DNA of 64,000 bases, taken from positions 133,873 to 197,872 of the forward strand of contig NSJX01000020.1 in the NCBI GenBank assembly GCA_002286715.1, given 5' to 3'. Origin of the DNA: Dentipellis sp. KUC8613. Lineage: Eukaryota > Basidiomycota > Agaricomycetes > Russulales > Hericiaceae. The translations under genes were made by a program, and so were the position numbers. Every line of letters starts with the position of its first letter. Within the stretch, counting starts at the first letter, position 1. Below are positions 44,361-55,333 of this stretch, one piece after another. The notes under the pieces are model-generated. The model was given only the letters and a program-made list of their open reading frames with translations. It did not search any database and was not told the origin of the DNA.

Positions 44361-47300
44361 TCACTGCGTCTTCTTCCTCCCACCCCCAAACATCGCACTG
44401 ATCCTCCCCGTCACCCTCCGCGCGCCCACGAACACGCCCAGCAGCACCGCAAGGTCCACCACGAGCATCTGCGCCGCCGCCGCCATGTAGCGCGGCGCAA
44501 ACACCTTCCAGACCATCAAGTGACGGCGGAGCCACGCAGCACTGAGCGCGCTGCCAACGAGAAGCAGGCCAAAGTACAGCATCGCGCCAAGCGCCGCGCG
44601 GACGGTCCCGAGCATGAGCGCGGGCGCACCGCTGAGCGCGCTCGGCGCGCCGCCGGGCGTGTCGGGCGTGAGCGGGGGCACGTTCCAGAGCGCGAGGAGC
44701 GGCACGGCGAGCGCGAGGAGGAAGACGGGGCCGAAGGTGTTCGCGGCGAAGAGCGCGGGCGCGAGCGGGTACGAGACGCGCGGCGCGAGCACGAAGACGG
44801 CCTTCCACTGGATGGACGGGATCGTCGCCTGGTGGCCGGTCGCGTAGAACGCGTGCAGCCCGAGGAGCGCGAGCGGCGCGAGCTCGGCGAAGCGCACGCG
44901 CGCGGCGCCCGGCGCGAGCGTCGGCGCGGCGGTGAGCGAGCCCTGCGACTGGAGCAGCGCGAGCGCGGCGGACGGGTTCGTGGCGAAGGCGTGCTCGAGC
45001 GCGCGCGCGTCGCGCACGCCGTCGGTGAGCTCGAGGTGCGCGAGCAGCGCGACGGTCGCGAGTGCGAGCGTGAGCTGGCCCGTGAGCTGCGTCGCGATCC
45101 AGACGAGCCCGAGGGAGATCGTCCAGAAGACGAGGTACGGCGAGCCGAAGGCGTTCGCGAAGCCGAGCACGATCACCTGCGTTTTGGACTCGGCCTCGCC
45201 GTGCGCGGGCGGGATCTTTTCTTTGACGATCTGCAGGCAGACGGGGACGAGCGCCCAGAGGAGCCCGCCGGCGAGGAGCATGCCGGCCACGCCCGAGCGC
45301 CCGAGCACCGTGCGCGCGAAGCGGAAGTCGACCGTGTCGGCGACGAACTCCATGCTGTCGAGCCACTCGAGGATCCAGTACGCGGTGCCGGCGAGGAGCG
45401 TCGGCGCGAGGATGTACGGGAGGAAGAGCGCGGCGAGGCTGTTGTTCGACTTGGACGTCGCCAGCTGCCGGTTGATGTACCACGGCACGAACGCGCAGGC
45501 AGGCAGCGCAAGCGCGAGCACGAGCTTCGGGGGCTCGGCGACGGTGCCGCCGGCGAAGTACGTGATGCTGCACCAGGGGTGCTGCTCCTCGCGGCAGACG
45601 GTGCTGATGGCCATGAGTCGGACGCAGACGGCAAAGACGCCGCAGAAGAAGAGGATGCGCCTGCGCAGGTGGGTGGTAGGCGCGGAGAAGGACGCGAGGA
45701 AGGGCGGGACGAGGGTGCTGAGGAGGAAGAATGTGACGATGCGTTCTTCCCAGAAGGTGTATGAGTTTGAGAAGAATGCGATGGTGTGCAGGACGGTGAT
45801 GAGGAGCGTCCAAGAGGGCGTAAATTTCGGGCGTGCGGCGGACAGCACGCTGACACTGGATCCCAGACACGCGCCAAAGAGGATAAATTGCAGCAGCGAG
45901 ATGCCCTTGAACGTGGCAAATGCTTGAGAAGGCATCCACGCCGTCGCACCTATCGTAGCACCGCCTACAGCAGAGAGAAGGTACGCGCGAGTCAGACCCT
46001 CAACCCACGCGTCCCATGGCGCACCAGCCATAGCAGTGTACTGATACAGGGTAAGTGCGACACCGACGCTCAGAATCAAGATCGTCAAGCCAAAGCCCAT
46101 CAGGCCGACATTGAACTGCGCCCATAACGAGCGGCACGTCTCCAGCGCGAGCCGCGTGTATGCGACATGCTGATGCAGGTTGTCCTTCGCCATCGTCGCA
46201 GTGACTTTCGACCAGGCGTTTTGGAGGTCATTCCAAACCGCGTCGAGCTCGCCGCCGGCGGAGCTCGCACGGTAGGTGTCCAGGTAGTTGTGGATTTGGC
46301 GCGAATTGAGACTGATGGCCTCGCGGTAAGCGGAGCCGGCCTTGTCGCGCCAGAAGAACTCGGGGATGACCGTGCCGAGGTTGTTGAACGGAATTGGCAG
46401 GCCGAGGAGCAGCGAAAGAGATGGGACCAGGTCGATCTGCTGCACCGAGCGATGGGGAACGGGGGCGCCTGGGAATGTGGTGTACTGCTTGAGGTCTGCA
46501 GGGATGGCAGACTCCCCTAACGACAGCTCGGGACCCTTTGAGTACACCCACATGGCGGACGAGACTTCGAGATCGCCGTCGCCGCCGTGGTCGCCCTTCC
46601 TGTCCATGCCATGGTCACCGATGACGACGAGTAGCGTATCTTTGTCGAGTACGTCGATGACGCGCGTCAGGACGTCATTCATCTGCTCCTGCTTTGCCTT
46701 CATACTCGGGTGATCAGGACCGACGCGGTGGCCGACATGATCGACACCAAGGAAGTGGCCGATGATGAAGTCCCACTCCTTCGCGTGCACAGAGTCGGTG
46801 AGGAGCGGGAAGAGGTTCGCGATCACGCCGTTGTCGACAGTGTGCAAGTCCTCGACATTAAAAGAGTCGAATGGGTGCGACATGTTCGGGTGGAAAGACG
46901 TCGGAAAGACGGACAGCCAGGTGTCGTCGCCCATGAATGCGATCTAGTATGCCCCATGAGGCGGAACTCCAGCTGACAGGGAGAGAACACGCACACTTTT
47001 GTTTGCCAGCTGCAGCTGCTTCACGATGGAGTCCTCGGCGATGGAGGACGCACCGAAATTCGTGCCCATGTCTACAAATGTTGGCAGAGATCCCGTCACG
47101 ATGCCTTTGATACGCTGCAGCGTCGTGGTTGGTGGGTCCGCATGCGCGTTAAACAGGAACGAGTTCTTGGGATACTTTGCAGTAAGCTCCTGCGGGAGCG
47201 TCAGGACATTGTGGTGGTACGGCGACGGCGGTTCAGGGGGGTTCGGAGACAGGAAGTCAAAACGTAGCGCATCGACGATGAGAAGAACAGCACGCTGGTG

Positions 47301-47456
47301 GGTGGGCGGAAGGCTGCAAGGAATGGAGGCCTCGCCGCAGGACGTGACGGAAGACAGAGCGAGGCGCGTGAGGAGGAACCCTCGGGTGAAGAGGTAGATG
47401 CCTGCGACGTGCAGAAATGCGAGGAAGAGCAGGACAGAGGCCGTCCTAAATGCCAT
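44361..47456 (-). CDS. GPI13: GPI ethanolamine phosphate transferase 3 (PIG-O/GPI13)
   Basis: This enzyme adds the phosphoethanolamine bridge to the third mannose of the GPI precursor in the ER. Two exons (47456-46995, 46943-44361) give 1,014 aa, in the family range. The start MAFRTASVLLFLAFLHVAGI is chosen because it opens the N-terminal membrane anchor; the frame is open further up to 47714. The lumenal alkaline-phosphatase-like domain shows LLIVDALRFDF (metal-binding Asp), PPTTTLQRIKGIVTGSLPTF (nucleophile Thr region), FMGDDTW, HFLGVDHVGHRVGPDH and VIGDHGMDRKGDHGGDGD. The C-terminal half holds many hydrophobic spans up to a basic tail (GGRKKTQ). The spliced junction ANKS/IAFMGDDTW supports the intron. 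It is divergent from the RecQ gene, 597 bases away. Confidence 0.93.
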
Positions 47457-48053
47457 TTTGTGAGCGAACTCTTGTAAGTACTCTGTCGGGCTAAGCTTCA
47501 GCAAGCTGTTAGATCTTTTGGAGGACGCGTACCAACAGATCACTATGGTCAGCCCGCTGGTGAGATATGATGAGAGAAACTGCAATCTTTCTTCACATAG
47601 AACGCAAAGATACAGCCATGAAGAAGAAACAAGAAAGCGGACGTGGAGGCAGGAGGAAAGACGGACTGGCTCAGCAGTGAAGCGCGCCTGTTGTCCGTCA
47701 ATTCCCGAATTCATGCCGCATCGCCGCCGACCTCTACTGAAGCTTCACTCATTTGACGTTCAAACCATCAAGTTTGTGCAGAGAACCCTCTCTACTCATT
47801 TACTACACTCTTGATGTCTGCTTCATGGATAAAATGCGAAAAGCGCACACCTGCATTATTGCTCCTGTTATTAGCGCTCGTGTCACGTGAAGGCAAACGC
47901 GAATGCGACGCGTCGAGCGCGTTTGGCTCTTGTCTCTAACCTTCATCCTCCCATTCAGCCCACTCGACGCTCTACGACCACGACACGCGTCGAGATATAC
48001 GCGTCACTTGACTTGAACCCATAGCGATTGAATTCGCGGCGAAGTTTCCAGCA
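47457..48053. promoter_or_regulatory. Divergent promoter region, PIG-O / RecQ
   Basis: These 597 bases separate two start codons facing away from each other. No TATA box is obvious, which is common for housekeeping genes. Confidence 0.5.
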
Positions 48054-51000
48054 ATGGACCACATGATTGACGATGTGGAGGCAGAAGATGAGTACCGAAG
48101 AGTGAGCACCTCTACGCCTGTGATCGAAGGCGCGTGAATAACGGGATACCTGTAGACAGAGGAGGAGCAACTGAACCTTGCGCTCCAAATGTCGCTGAAG
48201 GATTACCAGTCCCAGACGCTCAGAGCGAGCGCGAGCACAAGTAATCGCGGACAAAATGGCCATGTAGGCTCAGCAGGAGCAGAGGAACGGACCAAGGAGG
48301 ACATCATGTCCGAGATCGCGGAATTCAAGGCTAAGAAGGCGCGTATTGAGGCTTGTCTCGAAGCACTCGAGAGGGAACTCGCCGAAAAGAAGAGTTCAGA
48401 GTTGGCCGCTTCCAGGCGGAGCGATCCCAAGGGCAAGAGCAAAGCTAGCAGTATCAACTACAACACTGAGTTCGATTGGAGCGGCCCATTGCATGGGAGG
48501 TTGCGTGAAGTATTTGGTTTTGATTCATTCCGTTTGTGCCAAGAAGGGTAAGTGCATCTTTGTCTTCTTTCGCGACATGAGATCTCCAGTGTCGTACCCC
48601 GGTGGTTTATCGTCGAATGGGTCCAGAATAAGTTGCTTCCTGTGTGACGACGGTCTCATATCTTCCATAGGATCTGCAATGCTAGCATGGACGGACGGGA
48701 CATTGTCGCCATCATGCCGACGGGTGAATATACGATGCTATGATTTCTCGCATCGCTGGAGCTCAATAATTGCAGGCGCCGGCAAGTCCTTGGGCTACCA
48801 ACTCCCCGCACTCATGGTCCCAGGCTGCAGCCTGGTCATATCGCCTCTCCTCGCCCTTATTTCCGACCAAATTATGCATCTACACGAAGCTGGGGGTCGG
48901 TGAACCTTTGCTCTGTTTTTACCTCACACTCATGTCGCGCCCATAGTCGACGCAGTGATGTTAACTGGCATAACCTCGCGCGAGGAAAGCGACAGGATAT
49001 ACAAGCAACTGCAAGCTATGGGATCAGGAGGGTACCGTGGACCCGAGATCAAACTCTGCTATGTGACCGTGCGTGGCGAGGTTCTGACGTCGGCATGTGG
49101 CTCACGCATATATTACAGCCCGAGAAAATCGCCAACAGCAAAAAATTCAAGGCCGCACTAGACAAGCTCCATAAAGCAGGAAAACTGGGTACGTGTCGCA
49201 GCTTCACCTACCTCAACCTTGTGGCCAGTATTCAATATGTGTCAAGCTCGCTTCATCATTGATGAAGCCCACTGTGTGTCGTCAGAAGGACACGATTTCC
49301 GGTACGCACATATCAGCGTCAACATATTCATTCCCAACTATCCTCAGTTCTACTCTGTCGCTAGACCAGACTACCAAAAGCTGGGCGCGCTGCGTCAGAT
49401 GTTCAAGGACGTACCCATCCTCGCGCTCTCCGCCACATGCCCGGCACACGTCCTCATGGACCTCCTCAGAACGCTCCACATGCCGAAGCTGACGCTCGCG
49501 TCTGCGGCAGACCGCGAGGGCACCGTCCTGTTCTCAACATCCCTCTACCGGAAGAATCTACACTACCATGTGCTGCCGAAGCCGGCTGGGGGCAATGACA
49601 GCATCGCAGCGATGCGCGACTATATCCTCGACAAGCACAAGAACGATACCGGTATCGTCTATTGTCTTTCGAAGAAGGTACGGCGTTTCATGGCCTTGAC
49701 TTGATGTTGCTTGCTTCCGCTGACGCTTGGTGCAGGATGCCGAGTCTGTGGCAGAATCCCTTGCTACGTCGAGCAATGGCGAGATCAGGACGGGCGTGTA
49801 TCACGCTGACGTTCCGGACTCTCGGAAGGAGCTGCTTCATAGACAATGGCGCGAAGGTAAGGTGAAGGTCGTTTGTGCTACTATAGGTAAGCGCGGCACC
49901 CTCATTGACCTTTTCCGCCGCTGACACATCTCAGCGTTCGGCTTGGGCATCGACAAAGGCGACGTGCGTTTCGTCATCCACCATACTGTAAGTAGGACGT
50001 CTCGGGTTCTTGTTAGGGTCGATCTTGGAAGAAAGAGAAGAGCTAACCATGCATTACTCGTTCCCAGCTTTCGGTATGTATTACTTCCATGCACCGTTGT
50101 ATGCGCGCTGATCGTAACGGCATGCGAGCAGAAGTCTCTGGACGGCTTCTACCAAGAGTCGGGCCGGGCTGGCCGCGACGGCAAGGACGCTGACTGCGTG
50201 CTGTACTACCGCCCGCAAGACGCGACCCGCATCGCCTCGCTCACCTACGGCGAGCGTCGCGGGCAGGAGCAAGGTGCGCCTGCTTCTCTCTCCCCGCGCA
50301 TGCCACCGATGCCCAAGCTTATATCGGAATCCGCAGCGCTAGCGATGCTCGCCTTTGCCAGCGACGTCGAAGAGTGCCGCAAGGTCCAGTTCGCAAAGTG
50401 CGCCCCGCTCCCCTTCTGCACCCCATTGACGCCGTAATTCTCACCTAAACTCCCTCGCGACAGCTACTTCAACAAGTCCTCGGGGATGTCGCTCAGCTCC
50501 TGGGTGACCGCCGACGAGGACGCGCTCACGCGCTGCGGGCACTGCGACAACTGCACGCGCGCGCCCGAGACGGTCGAGCGCCTCGGCGCGCGCGCGCGCG
50601 TCGCCGCGTGGCAGATCCTCCGTGTCGCGGAGGAGGCGGGGCGCGACCTCACCATGGCGCAGCTGTGCGACCTCGCGCGCGGGCTGGGGGGCGCGGCGGC
50701 GAAGGAGCCGCCCGCGGGTGGACGGAGGGGGAGGGGGAAGGGGAAAGAGAAGGTGTCGGTGGACGTGGGCGCGGTCACTGGGGGGAAGGTCGATCTCTCG
50801 AAGGAGGTACGCCGTCTTGTTTTTTTATTTGCCGTCCGAGTCCGAAGATCAGCAGAGTCTGATGCGATGGGGAATAGCAAACTGAAATCCTCTGCGTCCG
50901 CCTCCTGGTCCAGGGCTACCTCTCCCTGTCGTTCGGCCAGACCGCGTACAACGTCAACGTGTACGTGAAGCCGTCCGGCAGGAGCGGGCGCTTCACGACG

Positions 51001-51492
51001 TTCTCGCGGGAGGAGATCGAGCAGGGCAAGGGCGCCGCGTTCGACTGCGCGTTCGTCAAGAAGGCTGCGAAGCCGCGAAAGAGCGCCGGTGGTGCCAGTG
51101 CTGCAGGCAGTTCCAAAAAGGCTGCCGCTGAGAAGAAGCCCGAGTCGACGAATGCCGCGCTCGGGAAGCGGAAGCGCCCCAGCCTCAATGGGCGCGGGCC
51201 ATCGGGGCCCGTCGGCACGGACGAGGAGGAGGCCGAGGAAGTGACAGACGAGGAGCAGCTTAGGGCAGAGATGAGTGGATTCATCGCGTCCGAGTCGGAC
51301 GATGGCGAATGGGAGTGGGAGACTAGTTTGCGGCCGGGTCGGGGCCGCGTGTCGGGAGGGAGGAACGCAGGATCTCGTGCGCAGCGTCCGCCTTCTTCAA
51401 AGCGTGTGCGAGAAGTCGGTAGTCGGCCTGTAGTCGTGGCGGCCTCGAGCAGGACGCCGCCGGATGAGGATGTGATTGAGATTTCGGATTGA
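48054..51492 (+). CDS. RecQ-family DNA helicase with N-terminal UIM
   Basis: This ATP-dependent 3'-5' helicase has over ten short introns. Exon 1 ([16 protein letters not shown]) joins in phase to [18 protein letters not shown], a full match to the ubiquitin-interacting motif consensus, followed by a coiled coil ([20 protein letters not shown]). Helicase motifs are [18 protein letters not shown], Ia [74 protein letters not shown] and [19 protein letters not shown] zinc-binding RQC part (RCGHCDNC) and a winged-helix segment ([18 protein letters not shown]) follow. The tail is Lys/Ser- and acid-rich, ending EDVIEISD, which resembles a SUMO-interacting or acidic terminal peptide. The layout is RECQ1-like. 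The motif-II loop lacks the usual QW. Confidence 0.9.
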
Positions 51493-52469
51493 GGGATGAT
51501 GTGATGAACGGTGATCATGGCAGCGCTGAATGCGCAAAGTGAAAACAATGGGGGACAAAGTGTCGACAAAGTAAGCTTTCTTCGCATCACTAGGCGTTTT
51601 ATATTTCTAGGACTCGGAACCTGAAGATGCAGTCAAGGAGCGGACGAGTTCTGACTTTTGTAAGGGCAGTGGACCCGTCTTTGAGAAGAAGATTTGAGTG
51701 TCCCGTATCACCTCGTCGGACAACCAAGAATTGCATGGGCCATAGACCCAATCCGTATGATTCGCCTCGCCTTTCGCGTTCCTCTCACGGCCACCACCTC
51801 TTCCTAACCACCTGCTCCTATTGCTGCATCTCCTGGTCTTCCTCGCTGTTTCGCTGCACAATGGCCCTTCATTCGATAACATGCATGACTTACTTCATGT
51901 CGTCCTTCATAGCCTGCAATTCTGCATCCTTGTGATCCGTTGAGCACCTCCACGAGATAATTGACAATACCCAGCAGGTGCTCCACGGAGGCTTCCCTGA
52001 GTAATCAGTGATGTGACGGACATTTGCTGCTAACGCCAGAGAGTCGAGTCAGGTATTGACCCCATCTTCTCCGGCGACCTTTAAAGACGATGAATCCGCT
52101 ATGCAATGAGGGAGGGAGAGCTGTCCTGTAAGGCAAAGATGGCAGTTTGTGGTCGTGGACTGGAACGAACCAGTGGCGCAGGTATTCAGGTAAGCACAGG
52201 CTCTTGACTCCTGCTAGAGTGCTACCTGATACCGCGGTGTACTTTGATGCCCTGGTCAGGCAATTCTCAACCCGGAAGCTCAGTCCTCAAGTCCAAGGCC
52301 TATGCTGACTTACCGCCAGCGTGAGGTATATCCACGGAGCGTTCATGGTAGACATTCATTGATTCCTTCCACAGAGAACAGCACTTACAGATGATACACA
52401 GATACACTTATCGATACAATCCATCCATCCAAAGTCTCCAACCGGACGCAGGTCCTCTCCAAACGTGCT
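51493..52469. other. Intergenic after RecQ
   Basis: No gene is recognised. The ankyrin gene ends toward this stretch, and frames at 51607-51986 show no domain. Confidence 0.5.
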
Positions 52470-53068
52470 TCACGCAGACGCTGCTGCCGGCAGCACCGGC
52501 GCCTCTGTTCCCTCACCCTCCTGAGCACCCAAGACAGAGAGAAGACCTGTCTTGCCAAACATCCGCGCGGTTTGGATGGCATTCGGCGTGCCGCCGCGGG
52601 GATCCGCGCCTCCCTCCATCAGGACGCGCACAACGTCGTCCGAACCCTTGAACACCGCACCCGCAACGGGAGACTGGCCGCGGTCATTCAACCTGTTCGG
52701 ATCTGCGCCGCGTTCGACGAGACCCCGCACGAGATCCGCGTGGCCCGCATACGCGGCGAGCATCAGTAGCGTGTTGCCTGGATAGTGTTGGAGAGACGAC
52801 GAGGAAAGACATGCAAGCCACGCACCGCCGTCATTGGTCAGATTCGCAGGCAGTCCCGCATCTACTGCCTGCAGCAGCAGCTCTGCGTTTCCTTCGCGCG
52901 CAGCATCAAACATGCGGTGGGCGAAATCGATCGTGGCGGGCGGCAGGTCTGTGACTTGAGCAGCTTGTTCGACCTAGCAAGCTCATCGATGACAAGTAAA
53001 AACGATTTTTATATCAACTTACCATCATCTCTTTATACAACCTGTCTATGCAGTGGGAGAGCTCGAGC
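52470..53068 (-). CDS. Small ankyrin-repeat protein
   Basis: The last exons read QAAQVTDLPPATIDFAHRMF, DAAREGNAELLLQAVDAGLP and ANLTNDGG. An intron of about 50 bases (around 52785-52840) follows, then GNTLLMLAAYAGHADLVRGL, VERGADPNRLNDRGQSPVAG and GGADPRGGTPNAIQTARMFG. These are about three ankyrin repeats, so a protein-protein interaction role is likely. Another intron (about 52972-53022) joins in phase to SLELSHCIDRLYKEMM. That exon begins after an acceptor aacgcag preceded by a perfect TACTAAC branch site, so at least one more 5' exon with the start lies upstream of about 53,068. I could not place it with confidence; one ATG (MARQTVSEDLP) on the minus strand near 53,190 is a candidate. Confidence 0.75.
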
Positions 53069-53417
53069 GACTGCGTTGTCCGTCGCAAGGTGAGTCGTTA
53101 GTAAGTCCTGAGCATCGTAAGTCGCACGGCAGTCCGGGCCGCCCGACTGCCAGACATGGCAGGTCCTCGGACACCGTCTGCCGGGCCATGGCTGGTCACT
53201 TCCTCAAACTTGGTCGTTACTCAGAGGCCTGCGTCTCAAGGACCTTTATGCCATGGCCTTATGGAGGCCACAAGACATACTGGTATGAGATAAACTTTGG
53301 GTATATATGATGTACAGAAATTATTACACGAGCACTAAACGAATGACCACTCGAGTCGAGTCGAAGGTGACAATGAAGGCGGTCTTCGATATGTGGTCTG
53401 TCCGTGCATCCGGAGCA

Positions 53418-54531
53418 TCAAGACGCATCGGAAGCAGCCAGGCGAATTATCGAAGGAGGGAAGCGGCCTGCTTTTTTGTAGAAAGCCACTAAGAAACGAG
53501 TCAGCGCCATCGACAAGGCATATACACACTCTCGTACAGTCGACTCACTCGGATCAGCCTTCCATGCCGCATATTTTTCAGGATAATAATCTTGAACATG
53601 TCTCTCAATAGCGATATAGGCCTCCTGTAAGGCCTGTTTTCGGGGATATTCTGGGGGCGCAGTGGCTGCAAGCGCATGGGCGTCTTGAATTAAATGGGCC
53701 GGTTTGGATCGACCAAGGTAATGGACATAACCTGCATCACAACGGAAGCGACATTCACAACAAACTCAGGCCACTAAGCGCTGGAAGACTCACAGGGACC
53801 CCAGTATTCCATGTCTGTACAAAGCTCATGTATTTCATCGCATTTGAATTCGTGGCGAAGCGGGCCCCACTTATCTGGGATAATTGGCTTAGCGCGCTCG
53901 CAAACGTGGTCCTCAGCTTCCTCGAAATCGATTATCTTCGGTTGACCTTCATGATCGAGGATATTGCTCTCCGCGACGCAGTAATGACGCACACCGGCGT
54001 CGTGTATAGCAAGGAAAGCATCCAGAACGGCCTTTCTAGATGAACGTAAAAAGAGCATCAATAATCGACTTGTTGGTGCTCGGGAAATACGTACTTGAAG
54101 CGCTGGTCCCAGTGCTTCATGGCGAATACAACCGGCTTCCCACAGTCCTCAAGGACGAGACATGCCGTTACGCCCTCGTCGCTATCCCCAACAAAATAAC
54201 CGAAGCACTTAGGAATACATTCGCCTTGGAGATGCCTGAGCTTCCCGTGGTAGAACTTTTCTTCGTTATCGAGGTTACCGATTGCGCGTTTCCCAAATGC
54301 AAACTTGCATATCACAACGCGGGTGGTACTGTCGGCTGAGTTGGTCAGCGTCCCTCTATACACGTCGGTCCGCTTTCCCATGTGAACAAGCTTTGCAGAA
54401 TCAAAGGTGCCTTCCACTTCAGCAGCATCCGAGTCCGAGTCAAAGCCCGGCGAGTTTGGTCGAGCGCTTCGGAGAACGAAGGCTGGTATGGTTTCTCGAG
54501 GGTAAGGTGGAAGTGTGATGATGAGCGACAT
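53418..54531 (-). CDS. Kinase-fold protein lacking the catalytic Asp (pseudokinase candidate)
   Basis: Four exons (54531-54095, 54035-53794, 53731-53549, 53488-53418) keep phase and give about 310 aa. The start MSLIITLPPYPRETIP follows a TATA box (ATATAAAT, about 40 bases upstream). The N-lobe has RTDVYRGTL and VVICKFAFG (VAIK-like lysine), an EE pair in helix C, and the hinge ACLVLEDCGKPV. The catalytic-loop position reads GVRHYCVAESNIL, so HRD-x-K-x-x-N is changed to HYC-x-A-x-x-N: Asp and Lys are lost and Asn is kept. The metal-binding motif is IIDFEEA (DFG to DFE). The C-terminal part (YVHYLGRSKPAH; EAYIAIERHVQDYYPEKYA) is not kinase-like. Related basidiomycete kinase-like families exist. 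Catalytic activity is doubtful. Confidence 0.8.
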
Positions 54532-54566
54532 CTTTGGGAGCACAGTGTGTATGCGGTAGCGAGAGG

Positions 54567-54576
54567 GATTTATATG
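54567..54576 (-). promoter_or_regulatory. TATA box of the kinase-like gene
   Basis: The minus strand reads CATATAAATC about 36-45 bases before the ATG at 54531. Confidence 0.5.
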
Positions 54577-54599
54577 CTATCAAGGTGCAGGTTACGGAG

Positions 54600-55333
54600 C
54601 TGCTAGTGCTTGAAGTCAAGCTTTGCCACGTAAGGACGCTGAAGTAGCTCCTGTCGAGATGGAGACACTACTTTAAGCAGTCTTCCTTGAACACAGGATA
54701 ACTCGAGACTTTTATGCCCCCAAATACAAGACCGACGAACTGGAGAGGAGGGACAAATTGGAGGGAAGTTGTGCACCTGCGATGGTGCCACTGCCAGGTT
54801 GAGTCTGAGTCGCGTCGCCGGCGGTGCGCGCATTGTTGTTGTTCGAGCCGGCTTCCCGATCACAATGACCCGCCAACCTGGCTCCCAAACACGACTCGCG
54901 TTGGACTCAGGCTACTGACTCTGATGCCTATGAAAATTGAGACCGCGATTATCTCGGTGGAATGCATGGCAGCAGGCACAGGAGTAGTATAGGTATCCGA
55001 ACGGACCCGTACGTCACTCAGGAGAATTGATAACATTAGTATGTAGTAACTCAACAAAATATTGTACCATATACAACGAATTAGTGTAGGAGGCCGGACG
55101 CTCAAAATTTGCCGTCCGGCTTTGTTGGAGTGGGCGGGGGCATATGCATGGAGATTGAGAATATACAGTACTCGCAATGTCTACGAAAACACCTACTCGC
55201 GTGCGCAACGAGTCTCAGGCGGTGTCTTGTCGGTGAAGCCGTGGTGGTGATGATCCGATCTCCATGCGTTGGGCGTCCCTAGTGCCCGGGGTGGGGGTGG
55301 GTACAGCGCGTACCCGATGAGAAGAGCTCGCGC
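54600..55333. other. Intergenic
   Basis: Between the kinase-like gene promoter and the MFS stop I see no gene. Short frames at 54603-55250 have no features. Confidence 0.5.
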
